DNA of 64,000 bases from Flavobacterium sp. N502540 (GCF_025947365.1 NZ_CP110012.1:806001-870000), one strand, 5' to 3'; shown: positions 54,602-64,000, counted from the stretch's first letter. Made by a program: numbers and translations. Notes: generated by a model from the sequence alone, not told the origin.

Positions 54602-57022
54602 ATGTTCATGAAATTAAAATTACTTTTACTGGTCTTAGTGACCACAATGACAACTCTGCACGCACAAACTTCCGGAACTGTTTCCGGAAAAGTTAGCGAA
54701 AAATCAAACCATGCTCCTATTTCTTATGCTACAGTTTCGCTTAAAGACAATGGAAAAATTGTCTCAGGAGTTAACACTGACGATAATGGTGCTTTTACCA
54801 TTAAAAATCTGGCTTTAAAAAATTACACGATCGAAATTCAATATATCGGATTTAAGAAATACACGGGATCTGTTATTTTAAGTGAAGATCAAAAAGAGGC
54901 TACTATTAAAATTGCTCTCGAAGAAGAAGCGACACAACTTAAAGGGGTTAATGTTATTAGCGAACGTTCAACCATTGAACAAAAACTGGATCGAAAAGTA
55001 ATCACAGTCGGTAAAGACCTGACCACTGCCGGAGCTACAGCTTCTGAGATTATGAATAATATTCCATCTGTCAATGTAGATCAGAACGGAAAAATTTCGC
55101 TTCGCGGAAATGATAATGTGCGAGTATTAATTGACGGAAGACCCAGTAATATTGATCCGGCTCAATTGCTAAAACAAATCCCGTCAACTTCTATTAAAAA
55201 AATTGAGCTGATCACCAATCCAAGTGCCAAATACAATCCGGAAGGGATGTCAGGGATCATCAACATCGTGTTACTTAAAAACACGAACATCGGTTTCAAC
55301 GGGAGTTACAGCGGAGGGATCACTTTTGGAAAAGCGATGAAACATAATCAATCCTTAAATTTGAATTACAAAAACGGAAAAGTAAATTTTTATGGAAATG
55401 CCGGTCAAAATTTAGGAACCTATTTTTTCGACAGTTCCCTTCAAAGATTCGATCAGGATCTTTATCAAAAAATAAACTTTAAATCGATTGCCAACTCTCA
55501 TCTGTATAAAATCGGAATGGATTATTTCATTGACGCGCAAAACACTATTTCTTTTTACACGAATCAAAGTAAATCCAATCAGGATGTATTTGTTGACGCT
55601 AATATCAACTACAACAATAATCCTGAAATCAGCAACATCTTGCAAAATTCCAGATACTTCGGCCCTCAAAAAATGGAAACTTATAATCTGGCTTACAAAC
55701 ATCTCTTTAAAAAAGAAGGCCACACCTTAGATATTGAAGGAAACTTCAGTAAATACAATGCCTCGCAACAAGCCCATTTTGACACTCAAAACAGTGCACC
55801 TGACAACACTGTCAAAAATGTAAATTATACAGATTTAAACAAAAGTCATCGTAAACTAAATACAGTCAACCTGGACTATGTTAATCCGCTGGACGAAAAA
55901 ACAACTCTCGAACTGGGTGCCGAAGCCAGAATCACAAAATCAGCAAATGATTATGCCAGAATAAACCCTGCTAATCCAACCGAGGATCAACTGCTCTACT
56001 ATACTTATGATACTGATATCTACTCCGCCTATGTAACATTCGGTCAGAAATTCAAAAAATTTAGTTATCAATTAGGCGCACGTTTTGAAAGTTACAAAGC
56101 TGCTGCCAGTTTTAATCATGGTCAGGATAAGTTTAATGACGATTATATCACGCTATATCCATCTGCTCATTTTACTTATAATCTAAATGAAAAAAATACC
56201 CTGCAATTGAGCTACAGCCGTCGCGTAGATCGCCCGAGTTTAGAACAAACAAGACCTATTCGTGAGTTTTCGACACCAATGGTAACGACATTAGGAAATC
56301 CTGAATTAAGACCTCAATTCACGAATTCAGTAGAGATAAATTACACGAAGACCTTAGAAAAAGGGAGTTTAAATTTGGGAATTTATGCCAGAGGTATCAA
56401 CGATCAGATCAGCAGAGTCATAGATACGGATTATAATGAGGCAGTGGGCAATAAACTAATTGTATCTTATACCAATTTTGATCATAATACGGCTTATGGA
56501 TTCGAAGCTTCTTTTAATTACAAGATCACAAAATGGTGGGATATCTCACCATCGATTGACTACTCAAGTATCAATCAGCGAGGAATTGTTTTTTCATTAA
56601 ACCCAATCACAAACACAGGAACGCCAATCGATCGAAAAATTACAGTTTCAGCTTTTACCAGTAGAATAAGCTCTAATTTTAAAGTCAACAAACGTATGAG
56701 TTTTTTACTATTTGGACTTTATAACGGACCAAGTGACGGCCTTCAGGGCAACAGCCATCAAATGTACAAAATGGACATAGGCACACGTTATACTTTGTTA
56801 AACGACAAAATGAATATTAGCGTTCGTTTTAATGACGTTTTCGATACTATGAAATATTCTTTCGACACACAATATCCTTACCCGCACGCAGGACTGAGTA
56901 CCTGGGAAAGCCAGACGGTTTATTTAGGTCTAACTTATAATTTTGGAGGCGCAAAAATCAATGGTATGAACCGTAAACAAAGAGAGGAAAACAATATCGG
57001 CAGCAGCGGCGGGGTCCTTTAA
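54602..57022 (+). CDS. TonB-dependent outer-membrane receptor (beta-barrel family), copy 2
   Basis: This 806-residue paralog of the gene before it aligns without large gaps. The signal, CarboxypepD and plug regions are nearly the same (for example ATQLKGVNVISERSTIEQKLDR against ATQLKGVNIVSERSTIEQKIDR in parts). The barrel loops around residues 290-330, 390-440 and 610-690 differ most, as expected if the two take different ligands. The start may be the ATG at 54602 or 54608; the second aligns with copy 1. It has its own leader after a terminator, so it can be regulated separately. Confidence 0.9.
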   Translation: MFMKLKLLLLVLVTTMTTLHAQTSGTVSGKVSEKSNHAPISYATVSLKDNGKIVSGVNTDDNGAFTIKNLALKNYTIEIQYIGFKKYTGSVILSEDQKEATIKIALEEEATQLKGVNVISERSTIEQKLDRKVITVGKDLTTAGATASEIMNNIPSVNVDQNGKISLRGNDNVRVLIDGRPSNIDPAQLLKQIPSTSIKKIELITNPSAKYNPEGMSGIINIVLLKNTNIGFNGSYSGGITFGKAMKHNQSLNLNYKNGKVNFYGNAGQNLGTYFFDSSLQRFDQDLYQKINFKSIANSHLYKIGMDYFIDAQNTISFYTNQSKSNQDVFVDANINYNNNPEISNILQNSRYFGPQKMETYNLAYKHLFKKEGHTLDIEGNFSKYNASQQAHFDTQNSAPDNTVKNVNYTDLNKSHRKLNTVNLDYVNPLDEKTTLELGAEARITKSANDYARINPANPTEDQLLYYTYDTDIYSAYVTFGQKFKKFSYQLGARFESYKAAASFNHGQDKFNDDYITLYPSAHFTYNLNEKNTLQLSYSRRVDRPSLEQTRPIREFSTPMVTTLGNPELRPQFTNSVEINYTKTLEKGSLNLGIYARGINDQISRVIDTDYNEAVGNKLIVSYTNFDHNTAYGFEASFNYKITKWWDISPSIDYSSINQRGIVFSLNPITNTGTPIDRKITVSAFTSRISSNFKVNKRMSFLLFGLYNGPSDGLQGNSHQMYKMDIGTRYTLLNDKMNISVRFNDVFDTMKYSFDTQYPYPHAGLSTWESQTVYLGLTYNFGGAKINGMNRKQREENNIGSSGGVL

Positions 57023-57063
57023 TATAGCATTCATCACTAAAGTTTAGTTATTTATTTGAAAAT

Positions 57064-57097
57064 AAAAAGTCCGGAATTAGTAAATTCCGGACTTTTA
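57064..57097. terminator. Bidirectional terminator between receptor copy 2 and cutC
   Basis: aaaagtccggaatt and aattccggactttt form a perfect 14-bp stem with a 4-nt loop between convergent genes. Confidence 0.92.
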
Positions 57098-57120
57098 CTA
57101 TTCATATAGGTAGCTTCCGT

Positions 57121-57792
57121 TTACAGGAAGTTTTTTAATTCTTTTATTTCCTCAGGATTTGCTGTTTCTGTCTGATCTGTAATGGCAGACGAATGATAAA
57201 AAGTAGGCTGTAATTTCTCCTGTAACAACTTAATATTCGAAGAGCGCAAACCACCTCCTGGCATGATTTCGATTCGGTCACCCGCTAATTTCTGAATCAA
57301 TTCTAAATCCAAAATCCCTTCTTCAACATTTTTCCCGCGTCCTGAAGTCAGTATTGTTTGAAAACCACATTCAATCACCTCTTCCAGTCCTTGTTCTATC
57401 GAATTTACCACATCAAAAGCACGATGAAAAGTACAGGAAAGCGGACTGGCCAATTGTACCAATTCCGAATTCTGTTCTTTATTTATACTGCCGTCCTGAT
57501 TTAGAATTCCGAAAACAAAACCATCAACTCCAAGTGCTTTCAATTGTTTAATATCTTGTTTCATTTCCAGAAACTCTTCTTCCGTATAAACAAAATCACC
57601 ACCACGAGGCCGGATAATAACGTGCATTTTGATGGTTAGTTTTTCCCGAACTCTTTCTGCTGTTATCAAATTTGGCGTTGTCCCGCCAAGCTGCATTTCA
57701 TCACATAATTCGATTCTGTCCGCACCATTGTCTTGCGCAATTATTGCCGATTCATAATTGAAACAGGCTATCTCCAGTTGATTTTTTTTCAT
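57121..57792 (-). CDS. cutC: CutC family protein
   Basis: The protein has 223 residues and a TIM-barrel fold of the CutC family: EIACFNYESAIIAQDNGADRIELC in parts, GGTTPN, HVIIRPRGGDFVYTEEE and TSGRGKNVEEG, then EIMPGGGLRSSN. It was named for copper homeostasis, but a direct copper role is not well supported in all species. It is a single gene; its upstream region leads into repeats. Confidence 0.93.
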   Translation of the reverse strand: MKKNQLEIACFNYESAIIAQDNGADRIELCDEMQLGGTTPNLITAERVREKLTIKMHVIIRPRGGDFVYTEEEFLEMKQDIKQLKALGVDGFVFGILNQDGSINKEQNSELVQLASPLSCTFHRAFDVVNSIEQGLEEVIECGFQTILTSGRGKNVEEGILDLELIQKLAGDRIEIMPGGGLRSSNIKLLQEKLQPTFYHSSAITDQTETANPEEIKELKNFL

Positions 57793-57886
57793 TTGATTGA
57801 TTTAAAGAATTGCACCAGATTGATGATGCCAAACAAAAATATAAATTAAAAACTGAACGATCAAAGCAAATCAATGGTTAGAGTAA
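57793..57886. other. Short leader region of cutC
   Basis: AT-rich and non-coding; no clear promoter box was seen before the repeats begin. Confidence 0.4.
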
Positions 57887-58110
57887 GCATAAAGGCTTCG
57901 GCTTCGCTCAGCCGGACAGTAATGGTATGAGAAAAAAGGCTGTAAACAAAACCGAGTGTCACCCTGAGCGAAGTCGAAGGCTCACAAACCGTAAAGGCTT
58001 CGAATTCGCTCAGCCGGACAATGTCAATAAAAAACAAAACCCGAGTGTCACCCTGAGCGGAGTCGAAGGCTCACAAACCGTAAAGGCTTCGACTTCGCTC
58101 AGCCGGGCAT
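57887..58110. repeat. Triplicated ccctgagcg/cgctcagcc repeat
   Basis: aaaggcttcgNcttcgctcagccggaca-like units occur at 57891-57918, 57993-58020 and 58083-58110. They alternate with gagtgtcaccctgagcg units starting near 57953 and 58043. Each pair can fold as ctgagcgaagtcgaag against cttcgaattcgctcag. The period is about 90-100 bp. Confidence 0.85.
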
Positions 58111-58112
58111 AA

Positions 58113-58142
58113 AAAAACCTGCTCTAAAAAGGAGCAGGCTAT
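58113..58142 (-). terminator. Terminator of fabH
   Basis: cctgctc / gagcagg stem with a T run on the minus strand, 26 nt after the fabH stop. Confidence 0.88.
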
Positions 58143-58167
58143 GAAATATAATGCAAGATGAATTAAT

Positions 58168-59175
58168 TTACCACTTAATGATCGCACTTGCCCAAGTAAA
58201 ACCACTACCAAAAGCAGCCAAAACAACTGTATCTCCTGATTTGATTTTCCCTTGTTCCCAAGCTTCTGTCAAAGCAATCGGAATAGAGGCTGCAGTAGTA
58301 TTCCCGTATTTCTGAATATTATTGTGTACCTGATCGTCACTCAACTTGAATTTATTTTGAATGAATTGTGAAATTCTTAAATTCGCCTGATGAGGAATCA
58401 ACATATCAATATCTGAAACCTGTAAACCATTTGCTTCTAGTCCTTCATTGATTACTTCAGCAAAACGAACCACTGCATTTTTAAATACAAACTGTCCATT
58501 CATATAAGGATAATAACTTTCATCATTGGGATCATTATCAGCTATAATATCGGTTACCCAGCGCGCTCCCATTCCAGGTGCCTGCAGAGCCAGTTCTTCG
58601 GCATGCTGTCCTTCCGAATGCAAATGTGTTGATAAGATTCCTTTTGTCACATCTTCTTCACGGCTTAGAACCGCTGCTCCTGCTCCATCTCCAAAAATTA
58701 CCGAAACTCCACGGCCACGAGTAGTCATATCCAGTCCTGTTGAATGAACTTCTGAACCAATTACCAGGATATTTTTATACATTCCGGTTTTGATGTACTG
58801 ATCGGCAACCGACAACGCATAAACAAAACCTGAACATTGATTTCTAACATCCAGTGCTCCTACAGTACGTAATCCTAAATCACGCTGTACCAAAACTCCC
58901 GGTCCTGGAAAATAATAATCCGGACTTAAGGTAGCAAAAACTACAAAATCAATATCTTCTTTGGCTACGCCAGAACGTTCTATAGCAATTTTAGCTGCTT
59001 TTACACCCATTGTAGTTGTGGTATCTTCCCCACGAATAATATGTCTACGCTCCTGAATTCCAGTTCTCTCCTGAATCCATTCATCATTGGTATCAATTAT
59101 CTTAGACAAATCATCGTTGGTCACAACATTTGAAGGGACATAATATCCTAAGCCCGCTATTTTTGAATGATACAT
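58168..59175 (-). CDS. fabH: 3-oxoacyl-ACP synthase III
   Basis: This 335-residue protein starts fatty acid synthesis by condensing acetyl-CoA (or branched acyl-CoA) with malonyl-ACP. The triad is present: RNQCSGF (Cys114), PHQANLRI (His262) and YGNTTAAS (Asn292). The GDGAGAAVL motif is also visible. In this location no other fab gene is adjacent, so it may be one of several paralogs. A -7 box TAAATTTG (59215-59208, minus strand) lies upstream. Confidence 0.94.
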   Translation of the reverse strand: MYHSKIAGLGYYVPSNVVTNDDLSKIIDTNDEWIQERTGIQERRHIIRGEDTTTTMGVKAAKIAIERSGVAKEDIDFVVFATLSPDYYFPGPGVLVQRDLGLRTVGALDVRNQCSGFVYALSVADQYIKTGMYKNILVIGSEVHSTGLDMTTRGRGVSVIFGDGAGAAVLSREEDVTKGILSTHLHSEGQHAEELALQAPGMGARWVTDIIADNDPNDESYYPYMNGQFVFKNAVVRFAEVINEGLEANGLQVSDIDMLIPHQANLRISQFIQNKFKLSDDQVHNNIQKYGNTTAASIPIALTEAWEQGKIKSGDTVVLAAFGSGFTWASAIIKW

Positions 59176-59439
59176 ATTGTTTTATTATTTGTTAAAAAAT
59201 TGTAATGCAAATTTAAGTATACTTTAAAACATTAACGTCCAAATTAGTGTTTTTTTCGTAATTGGCAATTCAATATACTTTAATTATAAATAGGATTCTG
59301 ACAGTTTATATTCTGAAAAAACATTTTTTGCCTGAAAAATGTGAAAAGTATCAAAAATAACACCTAAAATGTAACAAGTTTGAAGTATTTTAGTCAAACA
59401 TATAGGAATACCAAACTCTAAACTCCTAAAATTCACATT

Positions 59440-61851
59440 ATGAAATTAAAGGTTACATTACTGCTATTTCTTAACATTGGCTTTTTTGCCTTTGCACAGG
59501 AAAATCTCACTTACCAAAAACCATCAAAATCTATCTTAGATTTAGCCGATTACGAAAAAGCTCCTACAGTATCAATGGATACAAAAAAGGAGAATATGCT
59601 ATTAATGTACAGGAGTACATATAAAACACTCGATGATTTAAACCAGGATGAACTTCGCTTAGGAGGTTTAAGAATTAATCCGGTAACAAATATTTCCAGC
59701 TCTGTAACTTATACAACGAATTTAAAGCTAAGAAAAATTAGCGGTAAAGAAGAGGTTCAGGTTTCAGGATTACCGCAAAATCCAAAAATAAGCAACATCC
59801 TTTGGTCTCCAAATGATAAAAAAATATTGTTCTCTCACACCACAAGTTCTGGTGTCGAACTTTGGTTTCTTGATGTTGAAACTGCAAAAGCAACAAAACT
59901 TACCGAATCAACTGTTAATGCCAATTTAGGAAATCCGTTTAGCTGGTTCTTAGACAATGAGACTATTTTGGTAAAAATGCTTCCAAAAAACAGAAAACCA
60001 TTATTGGATCCTAAAAATGATTTACCAACTGGTCCAATTATCTCTAATACAGCAGGAACAAAATCTCAAAACAGAACGTTTCCTGATATGTTGAAAAATC
60101 AAAGTGACGAAATTAATTTTGAAAACATCACCACTTCTGAACTGTACAAAGTTAATCTTAACGGAAATGCTACATTGTTTAAAGAAGCTGCAATGTATTA
60201 CGGAGAAAGAATTTCACCAGACGGTAATTTTATTATGCTGACCACGATTCAAAAACCATTTTCTTACGTAGTTCCTTTGTACCGATTCCCATCCAGAACT
60301 ATTGTTTATGATGCGAGAGGAAAAGAGATCAAAATAGTTAATGAAGTTCCGTTAAGCGAAATAATGCCAAAAGGTTTTATGGCTGTTCGAAAAGGAAAAA
60401 GAGAAATGGCATGGAGAAATGATAAACCTTCAACCTTATCTTATGTTGTAGCTTTAGATGAAGGTGATCCTGCTAATAAGGTTGATTTTAGAGATGAAGT
60501 TTTTCTTTGGAACGCTCCTTTTACAAGTGAGGCAACTTCTTTAACAAAAGTACCGCAACGTTACGCCGATATAACATGGGGTAATGACAATGTAGCTTTT
60601 CTAACGGATCAATGGTACGACACCCGTAACACCAAAACCTACCTAATTAATCCGGCAAATCCAGCTCAACAGCCAAAAGTAATTACAGACAGAAACCAAC
60701 AGGATGTTTATTCAGATCCGGGAGTTTTTGAAACCAGAAAGAACGAATACAACAAATATGTTCTGGCGATTGAAAAAGACAACGCTTATCGTATTGGAGA
60801 TGGATACACCAAAGAAGGACAATTTCCTTTTATTGATGAATTCAATTTAAAAACATTACAATCTAAACGTATTTACACTTCTCCATACAAAGACAAAAAA
60901 GAAGATTTACTTGAAATTGAAGATTTTAAATCGGGGAAAGTTTTAGTACAAATTCAGTCTAAGAGTGAATATCCGAATTATTACTTTAGAAATATCAAAA
61001 AACAAAACAGCTTAACACCAATTACTTCTTTCAAAAATCCGTTTGAGAGCATTAAAAATGTGAGTAAAGAAGTGATCAAATACAAGCGCAAAGACGGTGT
61101 TGAACTTTCGGGAACTTTATATTTACCGGCAGGTTACGATAAAGCGAAAAAAGAAAAATTACCTTTATTAATCTGGGCTTATCCAGCTGAATACAAAGAC
61201 AAAAACAGCGCTGGACAATCGACTCAAAATTCAAATGAATTCACTACTCCTTATTACGGATCGTTTGTGTATTGGGTAACCAAAGGATATGTTGTTCTTG
61301 ATGATGCTGCTTTCCCTATCATTGGTGAAGGGACGACTGAGCCTAATGATAATTTTATGCCACAATTAGTAGCCAACGCAGAGGCTGCAATTGATGCGGT
61401 TGATGCTTTGGGATATATTAACCGTAAAAAAGTAGCTATTGGAGGTCACTCGTATGGTGCTTTTATGACTGCAAACTTACTGACTCACTCAAACCTTTTT
61501 GCTTGTGGAATCGCCCGAAGCGGTGCTTATAACAGAACGCTGACTCCTTTTGGATTCCAGACAGAACAACGCAATTACTGGGAGGTTCCGGAAGTGTATA
61601 CTAAAATGTCTCCTTTTATGAATGCAGACAAAATGAAAACACCTCTTTTGTTAGTTCATGGTGAGGCCGATAATAATCCGGGAACTTTTACTTTACAAAC
61701 AGAGCGTTACTATCAAGCTTTGAAAGGTTTAGGTGCGACCGCAAGAATGGTTATCCTACCGAAAGAAGCACATAGTTATGTTGCCAAAGAAAACATTTTA
61801 CACTTGCTTTGGGAACAAGATCAGTTTTTAGAAAAATATCTTAAAAACTAA
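59440..61851 (+). CDS. S9 family peptidase, glutamyl-peptidase (S9D) type
   Basis: This 803-residue secreted serine peptidase has a signal peptide (ending near FAFAQE), an N-terminal propeller-like half (about 30-540) and an alpha/beta hydrolase half. The triad is GGHSYGAFM (Ser671), HGEADNNPGTF (Asp744) and EAHSYVA (His778). The DNNPGT variant around Asp is characteristic of the glutamyl endopeptidase-like branch, and DD-AAFPIIGEG precedes the core. It probably degrades peptides in the periplasm. Confidence 0.93.
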   Translation: MKLKVTLLLFLNIGFFAFAQENLTYQKPSKSILDLADYEKAPTVSMDTKKENMLLMYRSTYKTLDDLNQDELRLGGLRINPVTNISSSVTYTTNLKLRKISGKEEVQVSGLPQNPKISNILWSPNDKKILFSHTTSSGVELWFLDVETAKATKLTESTVNANLGNPFSWFLDNETILVKMLPKNRKPLLDPKNDLPTGPIISNTAGTKSQNRTFPDMLKNQSDEINFENITTSELYKVNLNGNATLFKEAAMYYGERISPDGNFIMLTTIQKPFSYVVPLYRFPSRTIVYDARGKEIKIVNEVPLSEIMPKGFMAVRKGKREMAWRNDKPSTLSYVVALDEGDPANKVDFRDEVFLWNAPFTSEATSLTKVPQRYADITWGNDNVAFLTDQWYDTRNTKTYLINPANPAQQPKVITDRNQQDVYSDPGVFETRKNEYNKYVLAIEKDNAYRIGDGYTKEGQFPFIDEFNLKTLQSKRIYTSPYKDKKEDLLEIEDFKSGKVLVQIQSKSEYPNYYFRNIKKQNSLTPITSFKNPFESIKNVSKEVIKYKRKDGVELSGTLYLPAGYDKAKKEKLPLLIWAYPAEYKDKNSAGQSTQNSNEFTTPYYGSFVYWVTKGYVVLDDAAFPIIGEGTTEPNDNFMPQLVANAEAAIDAVDALGYINRKKVAIGGHSYGAFMTANLLTHSNLFACGIARSGAYNRTLTPFGFQTEQRNYWEVPEVYTKMSPFMNADKMKTPLLLVHGEADNNPGTFTLQTERYYQALKGLGATARMVILPKEAHSYVAKENILHLLWEQDQFLEKYLKN

Positions 61852-61870
61852 ATCAATCTATAAAAAAACA

Positions 61871-61902
61871 AACCGGACAGGTTCTTGAAACCTGTCCGAT
61901 TT
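61871..61902 (+). terminator. Terminator of the S9 peptidase gene (first)
   Basis: ccggacaggtt / aacctgtccg stem with a short loop. Confidence 0.85.
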
Positions 61903-61909
61903 AATAATA

Positions 61910-61949
61910 AAAAAAGCCCTAAACTTAATTCGTAAGTTTAGGGCTTTTA
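61910..61949. terminator. Second hairpin terminator
   Basis: aaaagccctaaactta pairs with taagtttagggctttt; it serves as a second terminator and can also act on the minus strand. Confidence 0.9.
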
Positions 61950-62013
61950 TTTTATAGATAGTTCAAACCTAAAACGGCTTATTCTGATTATGATATTCCT
62001 CAAATGCTTTCTG

Positions 62014-62748
62014 TTACGGATTATCCTCCCTGTATAAGATCCTTCCTATTCTACCATTTGATCCCAGTGCCCGGCCTTTCACTAACCATGATATACTAAA
62101 GCTAATAAATGCACAAGTTTCACTGATGAGCATGGCTTGCTTTACATGCCAATGTCTTATTAAAGGCAATAAAACGATAAAACTGAATACCATCAATAAC
62201 CCGCATACAATGTAGAGGTAATTCTCATTTAAAAAATGAATGGGGATTTTTTTATTTTCCTGCTGCCCTATTGTAAATACAAAAATAGAAATCATAGCCA
62301 GACAAGTAAAGGCTATTACAGCGAGATAATTGTGCATCTGACTTAAAAACGGCAGATCAGTCGGAATAAGAGAATAAATCTTTATTTTGCCATGAGTCGG
62401 ATTAGTAGGAAATAGCGCTACTAAAAGAAATGCAATCCCTGCAAGATTAGAAAGAAAATTGTCATTTTTCCAGAATTTCCACCATACAGAACTTCCAAAT
62501 CCTTTGTATGTAATTAAAAAAAGTGCCAGGACACTGAGACTACATGTAAATACGTCTCTTAAGTTTGTGTAGTAATATGCACTAAAAGATACCTGAAGAG
62601 TTAGATAATTTGGGCGACTCAATAAGGAAGCAGTTATAAACGTCAATGGTAAAAAACCAGCTAGAACTCCAATCGCTTTTCGCAATCTCAGGTAACTAAT
62701 CCTTTCTATTTTAGAACTATCGGTTCTTTGATTAAAAATCATGATCAA
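62014..62748 (-). CDS. Conserved membrane protein of unknown function
   Basis: The protein has 244 residues and six or seven membrane segments. SFSAYYYTNLRDVFTCSLSVLALFLITYKGF in parts resembles a widespread family of unknown function with an SISAYYY..RDVF pattern and a later ALFPTNP motif. Start may be Met1 or Met3. It stands alone between the peptidase and the ABC ATPase, with no sign of operon membership. Confidence 0.72.
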   Translation of the reverse strand: MIMIFNQRTDSSKIERISYLRLRKAIGVLAGFLPLTFITASLLSRPNYLTLQVSFSAYYYTNLRDVFTCSLSVLALFLITYKGFGSSVWWKFWKNDNFLSNLAGIAFLLVALFPTNPTHGKIKIYSLIPTDLPFLSQMHNYLAVIAFTCLAMISIFVFTIGQQENKKIPIHFLNENYLYIVCGLLMVFSFIVLLPLIRHWHVKQAMLISETCAFISFSISWLVKGRALGSNGRIGRILYREDNP

Positions 62749-62850
62749 AATATTAAAATTACAAAAACAAATATCTTGTTTTTACCAGAATATTCCTACA
62801 TTTTTTTAAAACTATTGAAAGTTTTACACAAATAACCTTTTCCTCCTTAC

Positions 62851-63801
62851 TTATAAATAATTCAAACCTAAAAATATTTCCTGCTCCAAAGGCAGATCAA
62901 TTTCACTTTCAAAAAAGATTAATTGTCTTTTATAAACCGTTTCGATGAGATAGTGATTTCCTCTAAAATAAGTTCTTCTGATTTTTACCGGTAAATTAGA
63001 CTCGGTAACCATTTTAAACTGATGCGGATATACCAACGTTTTATGCATTTGATCTTCATACGGAACCAACAAATGTGTAGGAACTTCGTTTACCTCTCCA
63101 AAAAGCGAGGCTACATATTTCGTTTCAGGATCTTCGTAAATTTTTGTTGGATTGTCTTTAATAATAACTTCTCCATTTCGCATCACAATGGCTTCATCGG
63201 CAAATGACAAAGCATCTGTACTATCGTGTGTAGCAATAATACAGGTAATTCCTTTTTGTTTCAAATAGCGAAATAAGTTTCGGCGTAATGCATTTTTTCT
63301 GAACGCATCAATTTGACTAAAGGGCTCATCCAATAAAATCACTTCAGGTTCTAATGCCAAAACTCTCACCAGCGCCACTCTCTGCTGTTGACCACCACTC
63401 AAAAATTTAGCTTTCACGTTTGAAAACTGTTCCATTTCCACCATCTCCAATAATTCCTGAACACGCAGTTTTTTCATGTTTGCAAAACCATTCGAAAGAA
63501 ACTTCCCAACATTTTCCGCAACTGTTTCATAAGGAGACAAATCAAAATCCTGAGCCAGATATTTCATAAATGGCATTCCGGGAATCAAATTGTACTTTGG
63601 TCCTAAAATAGGCTTCTCATTATAAAAAATCTTGCCTTCATCCAGGTTGTACAAGCCGTACATAAGTTTTAAAAGTGTACTTTTTCCACAGCCGCTTTCA
63701 CCAATAATGGCAATATTCTCGCCTTTATTTATGGTAAAAGAAACGTTTTTTATAACAGGGTTTTCGGTGTACGAAAAAGAGATATTTTGAATGTCGAGCA
63801 T
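62851..63801 (-). CDS. ABC transporter ATP-binding protein
   Basis: The protein has 316 residues. The ATPase domain has GESGCGKST (Walker A), LSGGQQQRVALVRVLA (signature), VILLDEPFSQID (Walker B) and the switch His in IIATHDST. After about residue 235 an extra C-terminal domain of 80 residues resembles the TOBE-like regulatory domains of importer ATPases. No permease or binding protein is in the window, so the substrate is unknown; the type resembles importers of ions, polyamines or metals. Confidence 0.92.
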   Translation of the reverse strand: MLDIQNISFSYTENPVIKNVSFTINKGENIAIIGESGCGKSTLLKLMYGLYNLDEGKIFYNEKPILGPKYNLIPGMPFMKYLAQDFDLSPYETVAENVGKFLSNGFANMKKLRVQELLEMVEMEQFSNVKAKFLSGGQQQRVALVRVLALEPEVILLDEPFSQIDAFRKNALRRNLFRYLKQKGITCIIATHDSTDALSFADEAIVMRNGEVIIKDNPTKIYEDPETKYVASLFGEVNEVPTHLLVPYEDQMHKTLVYPHQFKMVTESNLPVKIRRTYFRGNHYLIETVYKRQLIFFESEIDLPLEQEIFLGLNYL

Positions 63802-63850
63802 GGGTTATATTTGAAAGTCCAAATTTACAATGTTTAATTTCTAAAGTCAA

Positions 63851-63882
63851 AAAAAAGCTGCTTCAATTATGAAACAGCTTTT
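63851..63882 (-). terminator. Terminator of the OmpA-like gene
   Basis: aaaagctg and cagctttt with an inner ttc/gaa extension; T-rich on the minus strand. Confidence 0.8.
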
Positions 63883-63906
63883 AAGAAATTTTATTGTAGT
63901 TTGAAA

Positions 63907-64000
63907 CTATTTTCCAGCCTGAGCTTTAGCATCATTTACCATTTTATCGTTTGCAGTGATAGAAAACTCTACACGACGGTTTTGTGCTCTTCCTTCCGGT
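63907..64000 (-). CDS. OmpA family protein, C-terminal end only
   Basis: The minus strand reads PEGRAQNRRVEFSITAND... to a TAG at 63907-63909. The NRRVEFSI signature is the end of the OmpA-like peptidoglycan-binding domain, here followed by a short tail (ending KAQAGK). The rest is outside the window. Confidence 0.82.
   Translation of the reverse strand, partial: PEGRAQNRRVEFSITANDKMVNDAKAQAGK

Noticed and set aside
57887..58110. Possible CRISPR array (regular units with spacers)
   Set aside because: Only three units, both orientations alternate, the intervening sequence is itself repeated, and no cas gene is nearby.
57927..58112. Short plus-strand ORF of 61 codons
   Set aside because: It consists of the ccctgagcg repeat itself and has no independent coding evidence.

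Overview
The window looks like a chromosomal segment of a Flavobacterium-type member of the Bacteroidota. The reasons are its low GC content, the scarcity of Shine-Dalgarno sites, recurring TAnnTTTG promoter boxes (the Bacteroidota -7 element), a type IX secretion (T9SS) sorting domain, HmuY and SusC-like outer-membrane receptors, and many intergenic palindromes. No rRNA, tRNA, phage, transposase or CRISPR array was seen. About 54 protein genes are called, including a 5' fragment at the left edge and a 3' fragment at the right edge.

Layout: 1-3032 is the edge of a probable hydroxyproline-degradation locus (semialdehyde dehydrogenase, DapA-family lyase, divergent AraC regulator) with a MITE-like palindrome inside it. 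3223-7965 is a minus-strand cluster: mutL, two rhomboid proteases and a membrane-anchored EEP phosphatase/nuclease. 8184-12580 holds ribH, a TPR membrane protein, recF, a rhodanese-thioredoxin lipoprotein and a DUF2461 gene whose tail is duplicated downstream. 12868-20326 holds two glycosyltransferases, a Tat-exported HisC-like aminotransferase, murB, a PaiB-like flavoprotein, an ECF sigma factor, TonB and a PH-domain protein. 20394-28750 holds an M48 protease, lipA, gap followed by a hybrid sensor kinase, lpxK, a Nif3-like protein and a coiled-coil protein whose C4 zinc ribbon has lost its cysteines. 28943-37976 holds a hydrolase, a monooxygenase, rluF, corA, a three-gene membrane/regulator cluster, folD and ffh.

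38283-42868 is a compact three-gene operon: an MBOAT acyltransferase and two SGNH proteins, one with a LysM domain inserted inside its hydrolase fold. It is probably an envelope O-acylation machine. 43118-49068 is a haem-uptake locus: a TonB receptor, HmuY, a T9SS-sorted protein behind an internal terminator, and a divergent DUF6607 gene. 49719-57022 holds argS and two tandem paralogous outer-membrane receptors. 57121-64000 holds cutC, a triplicated CCCTGAGCG-type repeat, fabH, an S9 glutamyl-peptidase-like enzyme, a membrane protein, an ABC ATPase and the end of an OmpA-like gene.

The most original material is the MBOAT/SGNH/SGNH-LysM operon, the haem locus with its DUF6607 and T9SS partners, and the intergenic palindrome families, one of which separates a gene tail from its decayed duplicate. 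Most of the rest is housekeeping. Functional statements rest on motif reading of the sequence; no database search was run.
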